Source: Hymenopus coronatus (taxonomy: Eukaryota > Arthropoda > Insecta > Mantodea > Hymenopodidae). From it: a stretch of DNA of 64,000 nucleotides. A program made the position numbers and the translations under genes. This document shows, piece by piece, positions 23,140-34,424 of the stretch (its first letter is position 1; the number at the start of each line of letters is the position of its first letter). The notes beneath the pieces were generated by a model. That model saw only the letters and a program-made list of their open reading frames with translations, had not been told where the DNA came from and ran no database searches. The DNA lies in NCBI GenBank assembly GCA_030762935.1, contig CM060900.1, positions 400,057,132-400,121,131 of the forward strand. Reading direction: 5' to 3'.

Positions 23140-24535
23140 CCACGCTCTCTGAAATCCAGGTGCTCACATCATGATCCACTATGGTTTGATCAGGGCTAGC
23201 TAACCGTTAATACTTTTTATGCTTCAGCAAAGAATTTAGAACCCATAGCCCATAGATTCCTTATTTTAACTGTTTATTTTGGACCCCTCTTCAACCCTGC
23301 CAATTTGTGTGGTCTAATTATGGCACACACTGTATAATCAGGTTAATTTTATTCATAGAGTTCAGAGTTTAAAATTGAATAAAATGCTAAGACTCAAGAG
23401 AATGTACCCCATAGTATTAACTCAGTTTTATTCATAACCGTTCTTTGCGTGGGTGTGATGGCTAGTGACATGGTTGTTTCTGTAATAGTAAGAAAATATC
23501 TGCTATACATATTATTAGGTTTCTATAGGGTTTCTTTGTATGAGAAAAAATGAACTGGCAATCAACCATATTGTATATGTTATTTGAAGAGACGTAACAT
23601 GTAAGTATATTGGTTTATAAACCATATTTTATGCTGAAGGTTTTTCAGTTCTAAAGTAACAGAAAATGAGAACAAGAAGTCTGCCATTTTCTTTTTCTTT
23701 CCTTTAGGTTTGAATTGCATTCAGAAATATGGCTTACAATAAATTATAATGAAGAAGCCCTAGATATTGTAGGTGACATCACACTACTATGCATGACCAC
23801 AATATAATAAGTTTAGGTGATTTGTATTGAGCAGAATATAGCTTAAATGTGCCCCAAAAAGGATGTTACTTTTGTGCATTAAAATTCAAAACAGATTTTA
23901 AAGTATTCCAATATACTGTTGGACCATGCAAAGAAGTGAGAGGGGGGGCCATCTACTTACCTAGTTGATTTGTTTACTGTGAAATGTATTATATATGTGT
24001 GGATTTGGCTCACCCATCCTGCCACATCTAACTGCTGTGATGGGCATAATTATTATGCATTTTCAAGTGCTCAGTGCTAGTACATGAGCTCTCTGATAGT
24101 GTTAATGTTTATCGGTGTGGACATGCAAGAACTTTATCATCAGGGCAGAAAATGTTTATGCAGCATATTTCTCTTGCACACCTTCTCACTTCCCATATAC
24201 TATGGAGACATTTTTTAATGTCATGCAACAGTAAATATTCAATACATAGGGCGGACTGCATATATTGGTGATTTACACTTATTCATCATTGTTGTCCTAC
24301 ATGAATGCATGCTGATAACTTTGCTCTTGAAATGCTAACAGCTTAGCAATTTGGTGATAGTGTTATTAGGTATGCTGCATATTTCAAGACATTTTCATTG
24401 TCCCTGAGTACTGCTCATGGTGGGACCAAACGAATGAACAAGCAAGACAATATCTTTGCTGATGAGATTTATGATGATAGTGACACAACTGATGTTGTAG
24501 TCTGACTGATGAGGATGAAGCACCTGAAGATGCAA
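23140..24535. other. No recognised genes
   Basis: AT-rich DNA. An acidic stretch encoded near 24455-24515 (DEIYDDSDTTD) recalls the N-termini of piggyBac transposases but nothing supports it downstream. Confidence 0.3.
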
Positions 24536-24539
24536 CTGG

Positions 24540-24715
24540 GATGGTAAATGCTAGGGCTCCTGGGTTTGATTCCCATTCATTAGGAATTTTTCTCTAGTGA
24601 AGATTGTTCCCTATCCTCTCCAGAGTCTGAAAGTATGAATGAGAAAGAGAGAGGAAGGGGGAGGGAGAGAGAACAGTGGGAGCAGGAGGGAAGAGAGAGA
24701 GAGAGAGAGATAAAT
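24540..24715 (+). repeat. SINE family Z, copy 1, with GA-rich tail
   Basis: Begins with a B-box-like GGGTTTGATTCCC, then TTTTTCTCTAGTGAAGATTG, CCTATCCTCTCCAGAGTCTG and AAAGTATGAATGAGA, and passes into a GA-rich microsatellite. The same order of blocks occurs at 33470-33570. The A-box end is missing here. Confidence 0.65.
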
Positions 24716-24784
24716 TGTGTTGCATAAAACCCAAAAACTAAAAATCCAACAACATTGTATGCTAGTTAATACCATTGGCAATAG

Positions 24785-24858
24785 GCAATATGTTCTAAGA
24801 TAAGGGTAAAAATGTCTTGGCAATATGTTCTAAGGCAAGGGTAAAAATGTCTTGTCAA
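24785..24858. repeat. 38-bp tandem duplication
   Basis: The block GGCAATATGTTCTAAG plus AAGGGTAAAAATGTCTTG occurs twice in a row with one or two differences. Confidence 0.9.
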
Positions 24859-24929
24859 TATTTGTATGACCATTGCAGTTAAAAGTGTATATAAATGGAA
24901 CAGTAAGAAAAAGAATGTTTGTGATGTGA

Positions 24930-25500
24930 GCAATTTATGAAATATTCTTTGTTATTGATTTAAATATTCAAATACTTACAAGTTTTACTTTTTCTACTAT
25001 GTACTTAGTGGGTAGAGAAAGCTTTGCATTCCACAAAAAATAAATTGGCATGAAGATTTCACTGAAAATTCGTGGTTTTTAAGGGTTCTTGAATTGGAAA
25101 AAGTTTTGAAATATATGTGGGATTGGATGGGTGCAAGTGTATGAATACCATAACTCAATAACAAAAAGGTTTTCAGAGCCAAACTTGCTATATAAGTTCA
25201 GCATCTTTTGAACTTGTGACACCAAAATTTTTTAAGGAAATGTCCCCCGCCAAACTAACCTTTACACGGAAAATTGGTTATTTTTAGCTACCTGAAAATA
25301 ATGGGTGTAATAATTTTGTTTAAAGTACTGTATGTTTAAAATATTTGCATTATCATTGAAATGAATTTCTGTGAATAAGTGTGAACTCCTCTTTATTCTG
25401 AATGAGTTCTGTACCATTGGTAAATTATAAGATGTAGGTAGAATCTTACTAATCAAAAATACAGTACAAATTATGTTTAATATATTTTGGTGTGAGCCAT
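24930..25500 (+). repeat. Dispersed repeat R600, nearly full copy
   Basis: Order of blocks: GAAATATTCTTTGTTATTGA (24939), a TTTTCTAC...GTGGGTAGAG block, GCATTCCAC, GATTTCACTGAAAATT, ACTTGTGACACCAAAATTTT (25213), a block TTTGTTTAAAGTACTG, AAAATATTTGCATTA, TCCTCTTTATTCTGAATGAG, TTACTAATCAAAAATACAGT, TTTCTGAGATGATCTTTG (25499). The last block begins the next unit, so at this locus copies lie head to tail with a period of about 560 bp. Confidence 0.8.
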
Positions 25501-25800
25501 TTCTGAGATGATCTTTGATTTTGGTTTGAATTTTCAAATACATAGAGTTTTACTATCCTAACCTGTACCCAGTAGATGAAGTGTTGAATTCCACCCAAAA
25601 ATTTAATACCAAGATTTCACCAGAAATACGTGTTTTTAAGTCTTTTCACTTCTTTTGAGAGCAGCCTACATAAGTAAGAAGAAAAAAACAATTGGTGGAA
25701 TATCAAACTTGGTATTTAAGGTCAGTGTTTTCCAAGGAAGACACCAACATTTTATGAGCAAATGCCCTATCATAAACTGCAATTAGCATAAACTTTTAAA
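25490..25800 (+). repeat. Dispersed repeat R600, left part of a copy interrupted by a LINE
   Basis: Continues directly from the previous copy: GATGATCTTTGATTTTGGTT, CCAGTAGATGAAG, ATTCCACCCAAAAATTTAAT, ATTTCACCAGAAATACGTG, GTGTTTTCCAAGGAAGACAC. It breaks off near 25800, and the expected continuation resumes near 27000. Confidence 0.7.
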
Positions 25801-25849
25801 TTTGTGTTTACTATTTTTAATTTTTCTAAAGAAGTTCTAATGACTGATT

Positions 25850-26270
25850 AAAATACTATGAATGTATACTTAGAATGATTTCTAATTCATTTGTAAAATC
25901 TTTCCAGTTTGCTTTTTTTAAAGTTCCATCTAGGTTTATGGTTTATAGGGGTTAAATTTTTCTTTTCAAGTTGAATAGTGGCAATTATAGTTCTGTGTTT
26001 TGAGCATGAATCTTCTAACATTTGTTTGGAAGTTAATGAGTATAAATCTGAGGATACTAAAAGTAGGTCAGGGTTGGTACCAGCACCAGAATAGTGGATA
26101 AAGGTTGGTGGATCTTCTTTATGGTAAATAACTTCAGTAGTTATTGACTTTAATAGGTCTTCTATTATCTTTCCAAAATTGTTTTGTTTGTCATATCTCC
26201 ATAGTCTTGAATGGGCATTGAAATCTCCAATTATGATTGTATTTGAATTTATTGTGATATTTTCAGCAAT
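25850..26270 (-). pseudogene. LINE endonuclease fragment, inverted relative to its 3' part
   Basis: On the minus strand a continuous reading frame from about 26250 encodes NTIIIGDFNAHSRLW, the APE-type endonuclease motif, then DPPTFIHYSGAGTNPDLLL and further on HRTIIATIQL and PRWNFKK. These are the middle and C-terminal endonuclease motifs of I/Jockey-group LINEs. The frame is intact for about 130 codons. The element's RNase H lies immediately to the right on the opposite strand (26312), while the reverse transcriptase that should lie between is missing. The pattern fits 5' inversion during insertion (twin priming) with loss of the interior. Confidence 0.85.
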
Positions 26271-26289
26271 ACTTCAGAGCTTACAGAAC

Positions 26290-26990
26290 CTACTATATCA
26301 TATAAATTAATTTGAAAAAGTTGTATTATCATTCTGACTCTAAAGCAGCTATTATATCCATAACATCTGATGTAACACCTAATAACCTAAATATTGCAGA
26401 ATACCGCAAAATAATAAAACAATTAATTAATTTAAATAAAACATTAATACTTCAGTGGATACCAGCACATTGCGGAATACACGGTAATGAAACAGCTGAC
26501 TTTCTAGCCAAGAAAGGCAGTAAAATTACATCAAATTCATCTCTTCCAATAAGTTATCACTCTATCAAAAGAATTATTATATCAATATATGATAAAAAAA
26601 ATTAAAGAAGATAATGTATTGCAGACAAACGGAAAACCATGGGAAATTTTATGTAATAACACATCCAGAATCACTACATAACCATGAAAATCCTCTGTAG
26701 CAACTTTCAGACTCCTAACAGGCCATTGTTCAGGATTGGTATAGTGAGATCTCCTCTTGTGTCCTTTCTGTACACTTCAAGAAGATATGGATGGAAATCA
26801 CCTACTCCGCTGCTCAACCTTTAGTCAACATGATAATATAACATCAAAATACTGGAATGCAAGAGAGTGAATGGCTTCACTGCCAACTGCTCAACATTAA
26901 ATACCAACCATACTTAAATGGTGGAACCAGTTTTGATTTTATTTGGAGATGGAACAGGTCAATTGATATAAGTTGTAACAAAGATGATAA
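26290..26990 (+). pseudogene. LINE RNase H domain and 3' end
   Basis: The open stretch from 26312 encodes YHSDSKAAIISI (RNase H D of the DSKAA motif), then LNKTLILQWIPAHCGIHGNE and TADFLAKKGS, which contain the catalytic E/H/D landmarks of LINE RNase H domains. Past 26605, other frames give FRLLTGH-, CPFC-like and MDGNHLLRCS-like pieces (zinc knuckle region) and MASLPTAQH near 26885, the typical C-terminus of arthropod LINE ORF2. The 3' end was not exactly placed; R600 sequence resumes at about 27000. Confidence 0.85.
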
Positions 26991-26999
26991 TGCTGTTTT

Positions 27000-27300
27000 A
27001 AGACATTAACATTACAAATAAAATGTATATCTATAATTTTCTGTGAAGAACTGTGAAGTCAACCATTCTTAAAGACTTCTCTGTAATTTGCAAAGAATAA
27101 GATGGCAACTTATTATATAATAAATTGAATCTCATAGAAGCACGTAATTTATGTGTAATAAAAACTTTTTTGGTGTCAGCTGTTTCAGAAATATTCTTTA
27201 TTATTGGTTTTAATCCTCAGAACTTATACATTTTACTTTCTTTACAATGTACCTAGTAGGTAGAGTTGTACTATTTCACCCAGCTGAAACCAAATTCTCT
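27000..27300 (+). repeat. Dispersed repeat R600, right part and start of next unit
   Basis: Resumes with ATAAAATGTATATCTATAAT and TTTTCTGTGAAGAA, then the unit boundary CAGAAATATTCTTTATTATT at 27186 and ATGTACCTAGTAGGTAGAG at 27248. Together with 25490-25800 it brackets the LINE. Confidence 0.7.
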
Positions 27301-27309
27301 ACTTAAGCT

Positions 27310-27865
27310 TTGTGAAGTTCTTCATAGAAGTTTCTGGTTGCTACACTCTGGTGGTAGCTTATTGAAAACAACATGTGCAAAACTGGATGTGCAAGAGGAG
27401 GCCACTTCCAGAGGAAGCTGGAGGATTTCACGAGAACCAGGCTTAGTCTCTGACATCATTTTGCACAGAAGAGATCGTCTGGAAAGGTTTTCAATTTCAT
27501 AGGGAAGGATCCCCATTTGTTGAGCAACTTTTGGCCTTTCCTAAATTTATTATTCACTATCCTTTTTGTAAGTCAATTTCTAAATTTCAATACCTTTTTT
27601 CTTGAGGGATTAAGCATATTTCATTCAGTGTGGCAAAGATGAAGGTTACTCGCATTTTGTGCAATGAAGTGAAAGAAAAGGGACAGAGCCATTTTCTTGA
27701 AATTTTATTTATATTAAATTCTATGTAAAAACCTGCTTGTTTATGAAGACTTTTGACAAAAGAAAAGAACATGAAAAAACCTAAAATAGGTAAAATTTGT
27801 TGTTAAAAGAAAAAATAAATATTTTGGAAAATATAACTATAATTATTGATTATAAGCGAGACAAA
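27310..27865. other. No recognised genes
   Basis: A GC-richer patch at 27330-27510 has short frames on both strands without motifs. Confidence 0.35.
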
Positions 27866-27869
27866 TGGG

Positions 27870-28120
27870 CAAAACTCTCTATTGTTTTATATGGAAATCT
27901 TCATTGTAACAAAGGTTGAGTGAAAGGTAGCCCCTTGGGAAGAAAAAAGACCTTCACCTTGTGCTCATCACCACAAAATATAATAGAGCTAGGTTTGCAT
28001 TTCACAGAAAAATGTGATGATAAGGTTTCACTGAAAATGCATGTTCTGAGGTGCCATACATATATATTGGGTCTTCAGATTTATTCTGCCTTTGCTGCTA
28101 GTTGTTTGTGCATGACATCA
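27870..28120 (+). repeat. Dispersed repeat R600, diverged partial copy
   Basis: Shares GTTTGCATTTCACAG, GGTTTCACTGAAAATGCATG and TTCTGAGGTG with other plus-strand copies. Confidence 0.55.
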
Positions 28121-28129
28121 ATACTAGGC

Positions 28130-28675
28130 AGTGAGTTTATCATGCATTGCCCCTTGCAGAGGACTAACAAACAATGAATAGAAGTGAATGTCAGCATTTT
28201 CGGGATCATGTTAGTGAAATGGAACTTATATTGTACCTTTCCAATATTTACATTTGGAATATTCACTTGCATGTCATAAACTCATAATTAGAGCATCTAT
28301 GCATATAGGTAACATATTCTTCCACTTTGAAAGTAGCTCTCAATCATGCAGATTCTGTGATCGGTCGTCACTTCCATCTCTTATGAAAAAACACACAAAC
28401 TGTTCCGGTGAAAAACAGTTCTGCACTGCGCAGTACATCAACCTGTTTACGAAGCTGACAGTTCATGCAGTCCAAGGTTCAATTCTGCAACTATGTTTTG
28501 AGACAAGGGGCTTGCTGAAGTAATAATGGCATCATGCATCTAATCCACTGTCACTAAAGGCCAAATAAATCTGAAGATCCGGTGCGTGTGTGTGTGCACA
28601 TATATATTTTTTTTGTTTAAAGGGTTGTGAAGGTGTGTGGCTGTGGGGAGGGAGGATTGCTGCATGCATATGAAT
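28130..28675. other. No recognised genes; GT-rich tract at 28585
   Basis: The (GT)n plus (AT)n tract at 28585-28610 resembles the tract found inside R600 copies; otherwise nothing is recognised. Confidence 0.35.
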
Positions 28676-28679
28676 AACA

Positions 28680-28860
28680 TAACTCATCATCCACTTCATG
28701 TTCGTGCCAGCTATGGGCCGACCCCTCGTAACAGGTTCTCCAACCTGTGGTTTCATGCCGTTGACTCCCCAATAGGCTTCTGACCCCTAGGCATTGGCTT
28801 GTAAGTCCTACAAATATGGGGAGGGTAAGCCAATTACAAAACAAAACTAAAAAAGGAAAA
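28680..28860 (+). repeat. SINE family X, 3' part
   Basis: Matches the distal part of the copy at 61880-62222 (reverse complement): TCATCCACTTC, CAGGTTCTCCAACCTGTGG, AGGCTTCTGA, CTAGGCATTGGCTTGTAAG and ATATGGGGAGGGTAAG in order. Confidence 0.7.
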
Positions 28861-28879
28861 AGATTGTTTAATGCCAACT

Positions 28880-29860
28880 TAGTAAATGCAGTAATTTTCA
28901 AGATTGTGACACCAATATTTTTTTAGAAAATCTACTCACCACACTAAATTTTATGTGGAAAATTCTTTCTCATTTTTGCTTTCCTCATAGCTGGCTCTAA
29001 TGCTTTTAATTAAAGTAACATTGTGACTGCCTCGTCAGGCCATAAAACATTGCATGTGTTTGTGGTCATTATTTTCATGTTCATAGAAGCCGTGGAATAG
29101 TTAAACCCAGGAAGAGTGACCCCGGTAACAAGAAACCTTGGAATACGACACACATTATTGCAATAAGGCACGTGCCAGAAGCTTTGACTTCCTGTGAACT
29201 CTGTGTATGTCATTCTCAAATATATAAAGAAGAGTTGCAAGCCTTTGACTGAGGTTATTAGTGCACAGTGGCATGAGGAAGCCCAACTGTTGAAGCATCG
29301 AGTACATTTTATGCAGCAGTGAATCAAAGACGATTATTTGTAACCAATTAAGACATCTGTTATACTATATTTAAAATATTTGCATTACCAATAAAATGTA
29401 TTATCTTGAACTTTCTTTGAATCAGCATGAAGTCCTCTTGATTCCAATGACTTCCGTATAGTAGGTAAAGCATCAGAGATAGGTCAACTTTACTGCATGA
29501 AAATTAGTAAGGAATTTACAGTAAACTTTTAAGAAACTATCCAACACAAAGTACCCCTTACATTGAACATGTTTTGTTATTTTATGGTTGCAAATATTTT
29601 GAGTAAAACACCATATATTTAAAGTATTACTTGATGAATAAATTCTGAATCTTAAATTTTCTTTGAAGATTGCTTCATTCAGAATGTCTTTTGTATAACT
29701 GTCAAAGTGTAAGCAACAAGATCTTACTACAAAATAATAGATCATGTTAAAGCACACAGTTTATATCATATAAACATTCTTGTATTATTAACAGTCTCCG
29801 AGATATTCTTTATTGTTGGATTGAGTTGTCATATATCTGTAATTTTTTCAAATGGTAAAT
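28880..29860 (+). repeat. Dispersed repeat R600, two or more units with an unrelated segment at about 29010-29340
   Basis: AAGATTGTGACACCAATATT at 28901 continues as in the 24.9 kb copy until about 29000. From 29362, TTTAAAATATTTGCATTACC, ATGTATTATCTTGAAC, AAGTCCTCTTGATTC follow; a second set with AATTTTCTTTGAAG, TTCATTCAGAATG and CTTACTACAAAATAATAG leads to GAGATATTCTTTATTGTTGG at 29807. The segment 29010-29340 between them was not recognised. Confidence 0.7.
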
Positions 29861-29869
29861 CCCTATTCT

Positions 29870-30995
29870 TTTCTTCTTGTTCATGAAAGGAACATGGAAT
29901 TTCAAAACTATCAAATAGTGATCCACATTTTAAAAGGTTCTCTCATTTTGGCTAACTGTATGCTACTTGTATTCACATTGAAAGTGTAAAAGTGTAATTA
30001 ATGAAAGTTTATGTTGATTAAACAATAGTACATAGAAGATTAATAAAATTGTACCTTTTTAATAATTATATGTAGAAATGAACTATAGTAGGTAGAGAAA
30101 TTTGTGTGAATGTAACACTTAAAATTTCTTTTTTTTTTTACATTCCATACTATGGTTACCTACAGTAAGTAGAGGAAATGGCATTCCACTTAAAAATTCA
30201 ATAGTATGATTTTACTGTAAGTATATACTTTGATGGTCTCCAAATCCAGCATAAATTATTTAGAAAAGGGTGTGCTTGTGCATGTGCACAGCAAAATGTT
30301 CAAGTAAATGTTCCTCTTTTGCTAAATCTATTACTCCACCTCTGTTTTCCTTATATTTACTTCAAAATGCATAAAAGAGTAATTAATGTTTATCTTCATT
30401 AACAAGCAGTACCTATGGAATGATGGAAGTTTTTGTAAGCATAGTTAGTGGAAGATATATAAAAATAACAGGTAAAATATATGGGGTCTTACAATAATAA
30501 GTTCAAACATTAAATTGCTATAAATATTACAATATTTGAGGTAGGAAAAATAAAAAAACATCATTGTGTTGGACTAACTATGGGGTTCACAAAACATTGT
30601 GAAGATGTCATCTATTCTCTTGTTCAAAGTATAACGCTTTGTCTGCGACACCATGCACAGCATTTTGTAAGTAATATCTTGGAATGTTGTCAACTATTTC
30701 TTGTGAGACGGCATCTTGCAGTTGCAGTGGGTTGTTGGATGTATCAGAAAAACTCATTATTTAAGGTAGCACCATAACAAAATGTCAACCAGATTGAGAT
30801 CTGAAAATCACTGAGGCCACATTGTTGATAGTGCCAACTGATGAGTCGATTGCCAAACTTCTGCATAATTAAATATTTGTTTTGCAGGAATGTAGATGTG
30901 GAGTGAAGCTTCATCTGGAATGAAGAATGTGTTTTGTATATTGTGATTCCTCAGTCAAATTAACATGCAGAGTAATAAAGTTGCAAACCTTGGTT
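29870..30995. other. AT-rich DNA with diverged R600 pieces at 30080-30300
   Basis: TATAGTAGGTAGAGAAATT at 30087 and GGCATTCCACTTAAAAATTC at 30180 match R600; the rest has no recognised feature and no gene. Confidence 0.45.
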
Positions 30996-31023
30996 AGAAA
31001 ATGATTCTCCACTGTAATTCAGT

Positions 31024-31120
31024 AAAATTTTCGGGCTATTTTGCCGTGGTCTGTAGGTTAAAATATTTTAACTAAACATATTTTAACCTACAGACCACGG
31101 CAAAATAGCCTGAAAATTTT
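31024..31120. mobile_element. Foldback element with 43-bp arms
   Basis: Arms 31024-31066 and 31078-31120 are inverted complements with one mismatch in 43, around an 11-base loop. The arm begins AAAATTTTCGGGCTATTTTG. No clear target duplication was found. The transcript would form a strong hairpin. The outer bases resemble those of the foldback at 44081 (TTTTC/TCTTCTCGGGCT). Confidence 0.85.
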
Positions 31121-31124
31121 AAAT

Positions 31125-31735
31125 TTTAAAACTAAGGTATACATTATTTAAATATTACTATAATATGTGGCACCACTTCACAATTCATCATTGGTCCATA
31201 TTTGTTTGAAGAAGACAATAATGAAGTAAGTGGTGAGTACTACTACAGCTTGTTACAGAACTTAATTATCCTTAGACTGAAGAATCATGAAATAGAAAAC
31301 AATCTTTATTCAAGATGGTGCTCCACCCCATATCTATACAATTAATTATGCAAATGCTTGGTGATTGTGTCATCAGTAGGCACCGCCCAGCAATGTGAAT
31401 CTATAGATATCAATCCGACTGTATTTTGGTTGTGGAGTTACCTTCAAGAATTAACTGTCCTGACAACTCCACTGCAACTGAAAGATGTTCATCTGGCAAG
31501 AAATTGCCATTCTTCCAAGACTTTCATTTTCAAAATGCTTGCATAGTGTCACTGACCAAATTCTTTTCTTTTTTATGTATTTATTGCGTGTGCTCTGTCA
31601 TGCAACATAATACTACTTGAAACAGAATGCTACATGTTGAACAAGAGAATAGTGGACATCTTCCCAATGTTTTGTAAGCCTCGTTGTTTGCCCAACCTGA
31701 TGTTTTTGTTTGTTTTTTTGTTCCTATCTTAAATA
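31125..31735. other. No recognised genes
   Basis: AT-rich DNA without motifs. Confidence 0.35.
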
Positions 31736-31739
31736 TTAT

Positions 31740-32350
31740 AATATTTGTAGCAATTTAATATTTTAACTAGTTTTTTAAAGACCCTATATACTTTGAATTT
31801 TCTGAAAATAGCTCTGAAGTCCACTTTGTTCTGAATTACTTTTGTATAATTCATAAATTATAAAAGATAGACAAATTCTTACTTTGCAAAAAAATAGCAA
31901 TCACCTTAAAGCTCACAAATTGTGTAAAATAAAGTTTCTGGGTGTAGGTATACCATTTCAGAGATATTTTTGAATTTCCAAATTTTCTCCACCATGCACC
32001 TAATAGATAGAGGAAAGTTACATTCTAACAGAAAATACAATATCAAGATATTCTGGGCAATACATGTTTTGAGACCACTAAATTCCTCCCCAAAAATATT
32101 TTTAGAGAAAGCCATGTGTGTGGGGGGTGCACACATGTCATTTATGTGTGTGAGAGAGAACATTATAGCTCAAAACTGAAAAGTTGCATAAATACCAGAG
32201 AGAGTGAACTAATCTTTGGTCAAACATCTCTGAAAGAATCTTGAGGAACTTTGATTGAAATATGTAGTCTTGAATTTTCTGTGAATTACCTCAGAAGTTA
32301 TCTTTAATTATATTTAAATGTTGATTGTTGAAAATCATTAGATTTAGGCA
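31740..32350 (+). repeat. Dispersed repeat R600, nearly full copy
   Basis: Contains, in order, GTAGCAATTTAATATTTTAA-type start, TTGAATTTTCTGAAAATAGC, TCTGAAGTCCACTTTG, TTTCAGAGATATTTTTGAAT, CACCTAATAGATAGAGG, ATACATGTTTTGAGACC, and a GT/GA tract (32115-32160), then CTCAAAACTGAAAAG. Confidence 0.7.
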
Positions 32351-32354
32351 AAAA

Positions 32355-32695
32355 CTTATTTTTTGATTATCCTCAAACAGGTTTTTGTGGCTTAAACTGC
32401 TTTTGAGATACTTCCTGTTTGTATTTTCCAGTATTTTGAAGTAAAAAATATTGAAATATGTTCTTTTTTTTATTTTTATGAGATCATATGAAATGAGTGT
32501 AACATTAAGCCTAGTAATTTGACTGTTTTCCTAGAATTTCTAAACTCCTGTTTACCTATTATAAAATGTTTATTGTACTTGTTTCAGCCATTGTTTATCG
32601 GTGAGAAGCAGGAAGTAGGGAAATAAGCTTTATATATGTAATTTCTAAGTAGCCATGAAATTAAATTATAGTGGGCAGACAAAATTATGCGATTG
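32355..32695. other. No recognised genes
   Basis: AT-rich DNA; an R600-like ATAGTGGGCAGAC fragment lies at 32669. Confidence 0.3.
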
Positions 32696-32699
32696 TAAC

Positions 32700-32950
32700 A
32701 TCAGATCTTTTAGAGAGTATTGTACAAGCAATCACTAAATGCTGCAGGTAGTGGACACTAATGACACATGACATGAAATAACTCGGAAGGAAACATTTCA
32801 GGTCTAAGTGCGAGGTAAATTCCCACCATTTTTCAGTTATAAGAACTGAGGAAAACCTGGAGAAAATCGTAGTCATGGAGGACAATCCTGACAGGATTTG
32901 AACTACAGTACTCCCGTTCACGAGTGTGCCTTAATGACTTTTGCTACCCA
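32700..32950 (-). repeat. tRNA-derived SINE, diverged
   Basis: Reverse complement has an A-box-like AAAAGTCATTAAGGCACAC and a B-box-like AGTTCAAATCCTG, then ATTTTCTCCAGGTTTTCCTC, which recalls the body of SINE family X. Probably a distant relative of that family. Confidence 0.5.
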
Positions 32951-32959
32951 TGTCAGTTT

Positions 32960-33420
32960 CTGCTTATGTGGAGGTGCGCTTAACCTTAGGGGTCCCTGGG
33001 AGCCAATAATTGGGGAGCTATTAGATATAAAAATAGTGGCTCAACTTCATAGCTAAATGGGGAGGGTGTAAATGCTGTGCATAAAATTTGGATGCTTGAA
33101 GGAAGAGAAGGAGAACAGTATCATGCCATTAAAGCTATATGGACACATTTTATGGTAAAATCAATTCCTAATAATTGTTAATAATAATGAACCAAAACTC
33201 AAAAGAAGGATTAAACCTTAACAAACACGATGTAATAGAACCAAAGATGATCAATTGTGGATTAAGTTATGGAGTCTGGGTGTGAATTTTGTGAGTTACC
33301 AATAATAGGTGAATCTGTTACATTCACCTCTCTGTGTATGAGAGAAACAGAGAAAGGGAGGTTTTGCGGCCACATCCCCTTGTAAATGTTAGTATATTTT
33401 TAGGAAAACAAATTCTGAAA
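32960..33420. other. No recognised genes
   Basis: No coding or repeat structure that I can support. Confidence 0.3.
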
Positions 33421-33424
33421 TGGC

Positions 33425-33580
33425 TAGCACCATAGTTTAATCAGCAGAGCACCTGCCTGCTGTGCAATGGACCCTGTATTCCATTCCTGGCTGGGGGTGG
33501 GATTTGTTCTCTAGCCAAAATTATTCCCCATTCTCCCCAGAGATTGAAAGTGTGAATGAGAGTGTGAGTGTACCTGTACA
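33425..33580 (+). repeat. SINE family Z, copy 2
   Basis: An A-box-like TAGTTTAATCAGCAGAGCA and a degenerate B box GTATTCCATTCC, then TTTGTTCTCTAGCCAAAATT, CCATTCTCCCCAGAG, TTGAAAGTGTGAATGAGAG. These blocks align with the copy at 24540. Just downstream there is a short tandem duplication around CATACTAACAG (33600-33645). Confidence 0.65.
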
Positions 33581-33864
33581 CTTAGATAATTCACTAAAGA
33601 AACATACTAACAGATTCATTAAAGAAATGTACTAACAGTAAACAAGAGAAGAACATTGCCATTAACAATAATTGTTCCAAAAAGTGAAGCTGTTCTTATG
33701 GTCTAGATGTTAAAGGAGTTACATAAATGGGGGGGGGGGGGGAATCTGAGGCTTTCTGTAAGAGAGGGGAGAATTCATTCCTTTTGCAATGCCAGCTCAG
33801 AATTGTTTCACTAAGCATTTCTCTATTTATGGTTTTTCAGCAATTTGATTTCTCTTTGTTGCAG

Positions 33865-33969
33865 ATTATATTTCAAAACACAAATATAATGGGTGGCATT
33901 TTCTCAAGGACAATGGATGAAAATCTGAGGAAGAATCAGGATTTCATTGCGGAAATGAACAAAGTTACG
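33865..33969 (+). CDS. PLGRKT: PLGRKT orthologue, first coding exon (residues 1-27)
   Basis: PLGRKT is a small integral membrane protein that in mammals exposes a C-terminal lysine for plasminogen binding; its DUF2368 family is also present in insects, where its job is less clear. The exon starts after a pyrimidine-rich acceptor ending TTGCAG at 33864, carries 24 untranslated bases, and the ATG at 33889 starts MGGIFSRTMDENLRKNQDF. Human PLGRKT has the same layout, MG-x-IFS-x-x-M-x-E-x-x-x-x-x-Q-x-F. The exon ends after ACG at 33969 and GTAAAG follows as donor; phase 0. The start was chosen because it aligns with the family start and the preceding bases are non-coding after splicing. The acceptor upstream of the ATG shows that a 5' UTR exon exists further left. 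Confidence 0.88.
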
Positions 33970-34424
33970 GTAAAGAGCATTAATATTAATTACAATTCTT
34001 TGACACAAGGTATTAAATTAAAGTAGAGTTATTTGTTAGAATGTTATATGTTTACATGCACTATGCTAGTAAGATTGGTGTCACTAGATGAGAGTAAATT
34101 CTCTCATGAGCTTATTTGATAAATTAAATTCTTGCTTGTTGCAATAAGTGGTTGGAACTCTACTTAACTAATGGATAGACACTGGCTGATGTTTTATTTT
34201 ATGCTAAATTGGTCATTACTTGTATGGTCTGGATGATAAAGAATAGATAAAACTATTTATTTGTATGGTTCTTCTCCTGGATGAGAAATGCATTTTTAAG
34301 AAACTATGTGGGGAACTCCAGAATATCTCTTTTCCAACAAGTTGAAACTTAATTATTTTCCAAATAGCACATGTTGGACTTCATTTGAAATAATCTTATA
34401 ACCTTAAGAAATAGTGTGTGTCAA

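Noticed and set aside
24455..24515. Acidic piece resembling a piggyBac N-terminus
   Set aside because: No TTAA-flanked ends and no catalytic motifs nearby.
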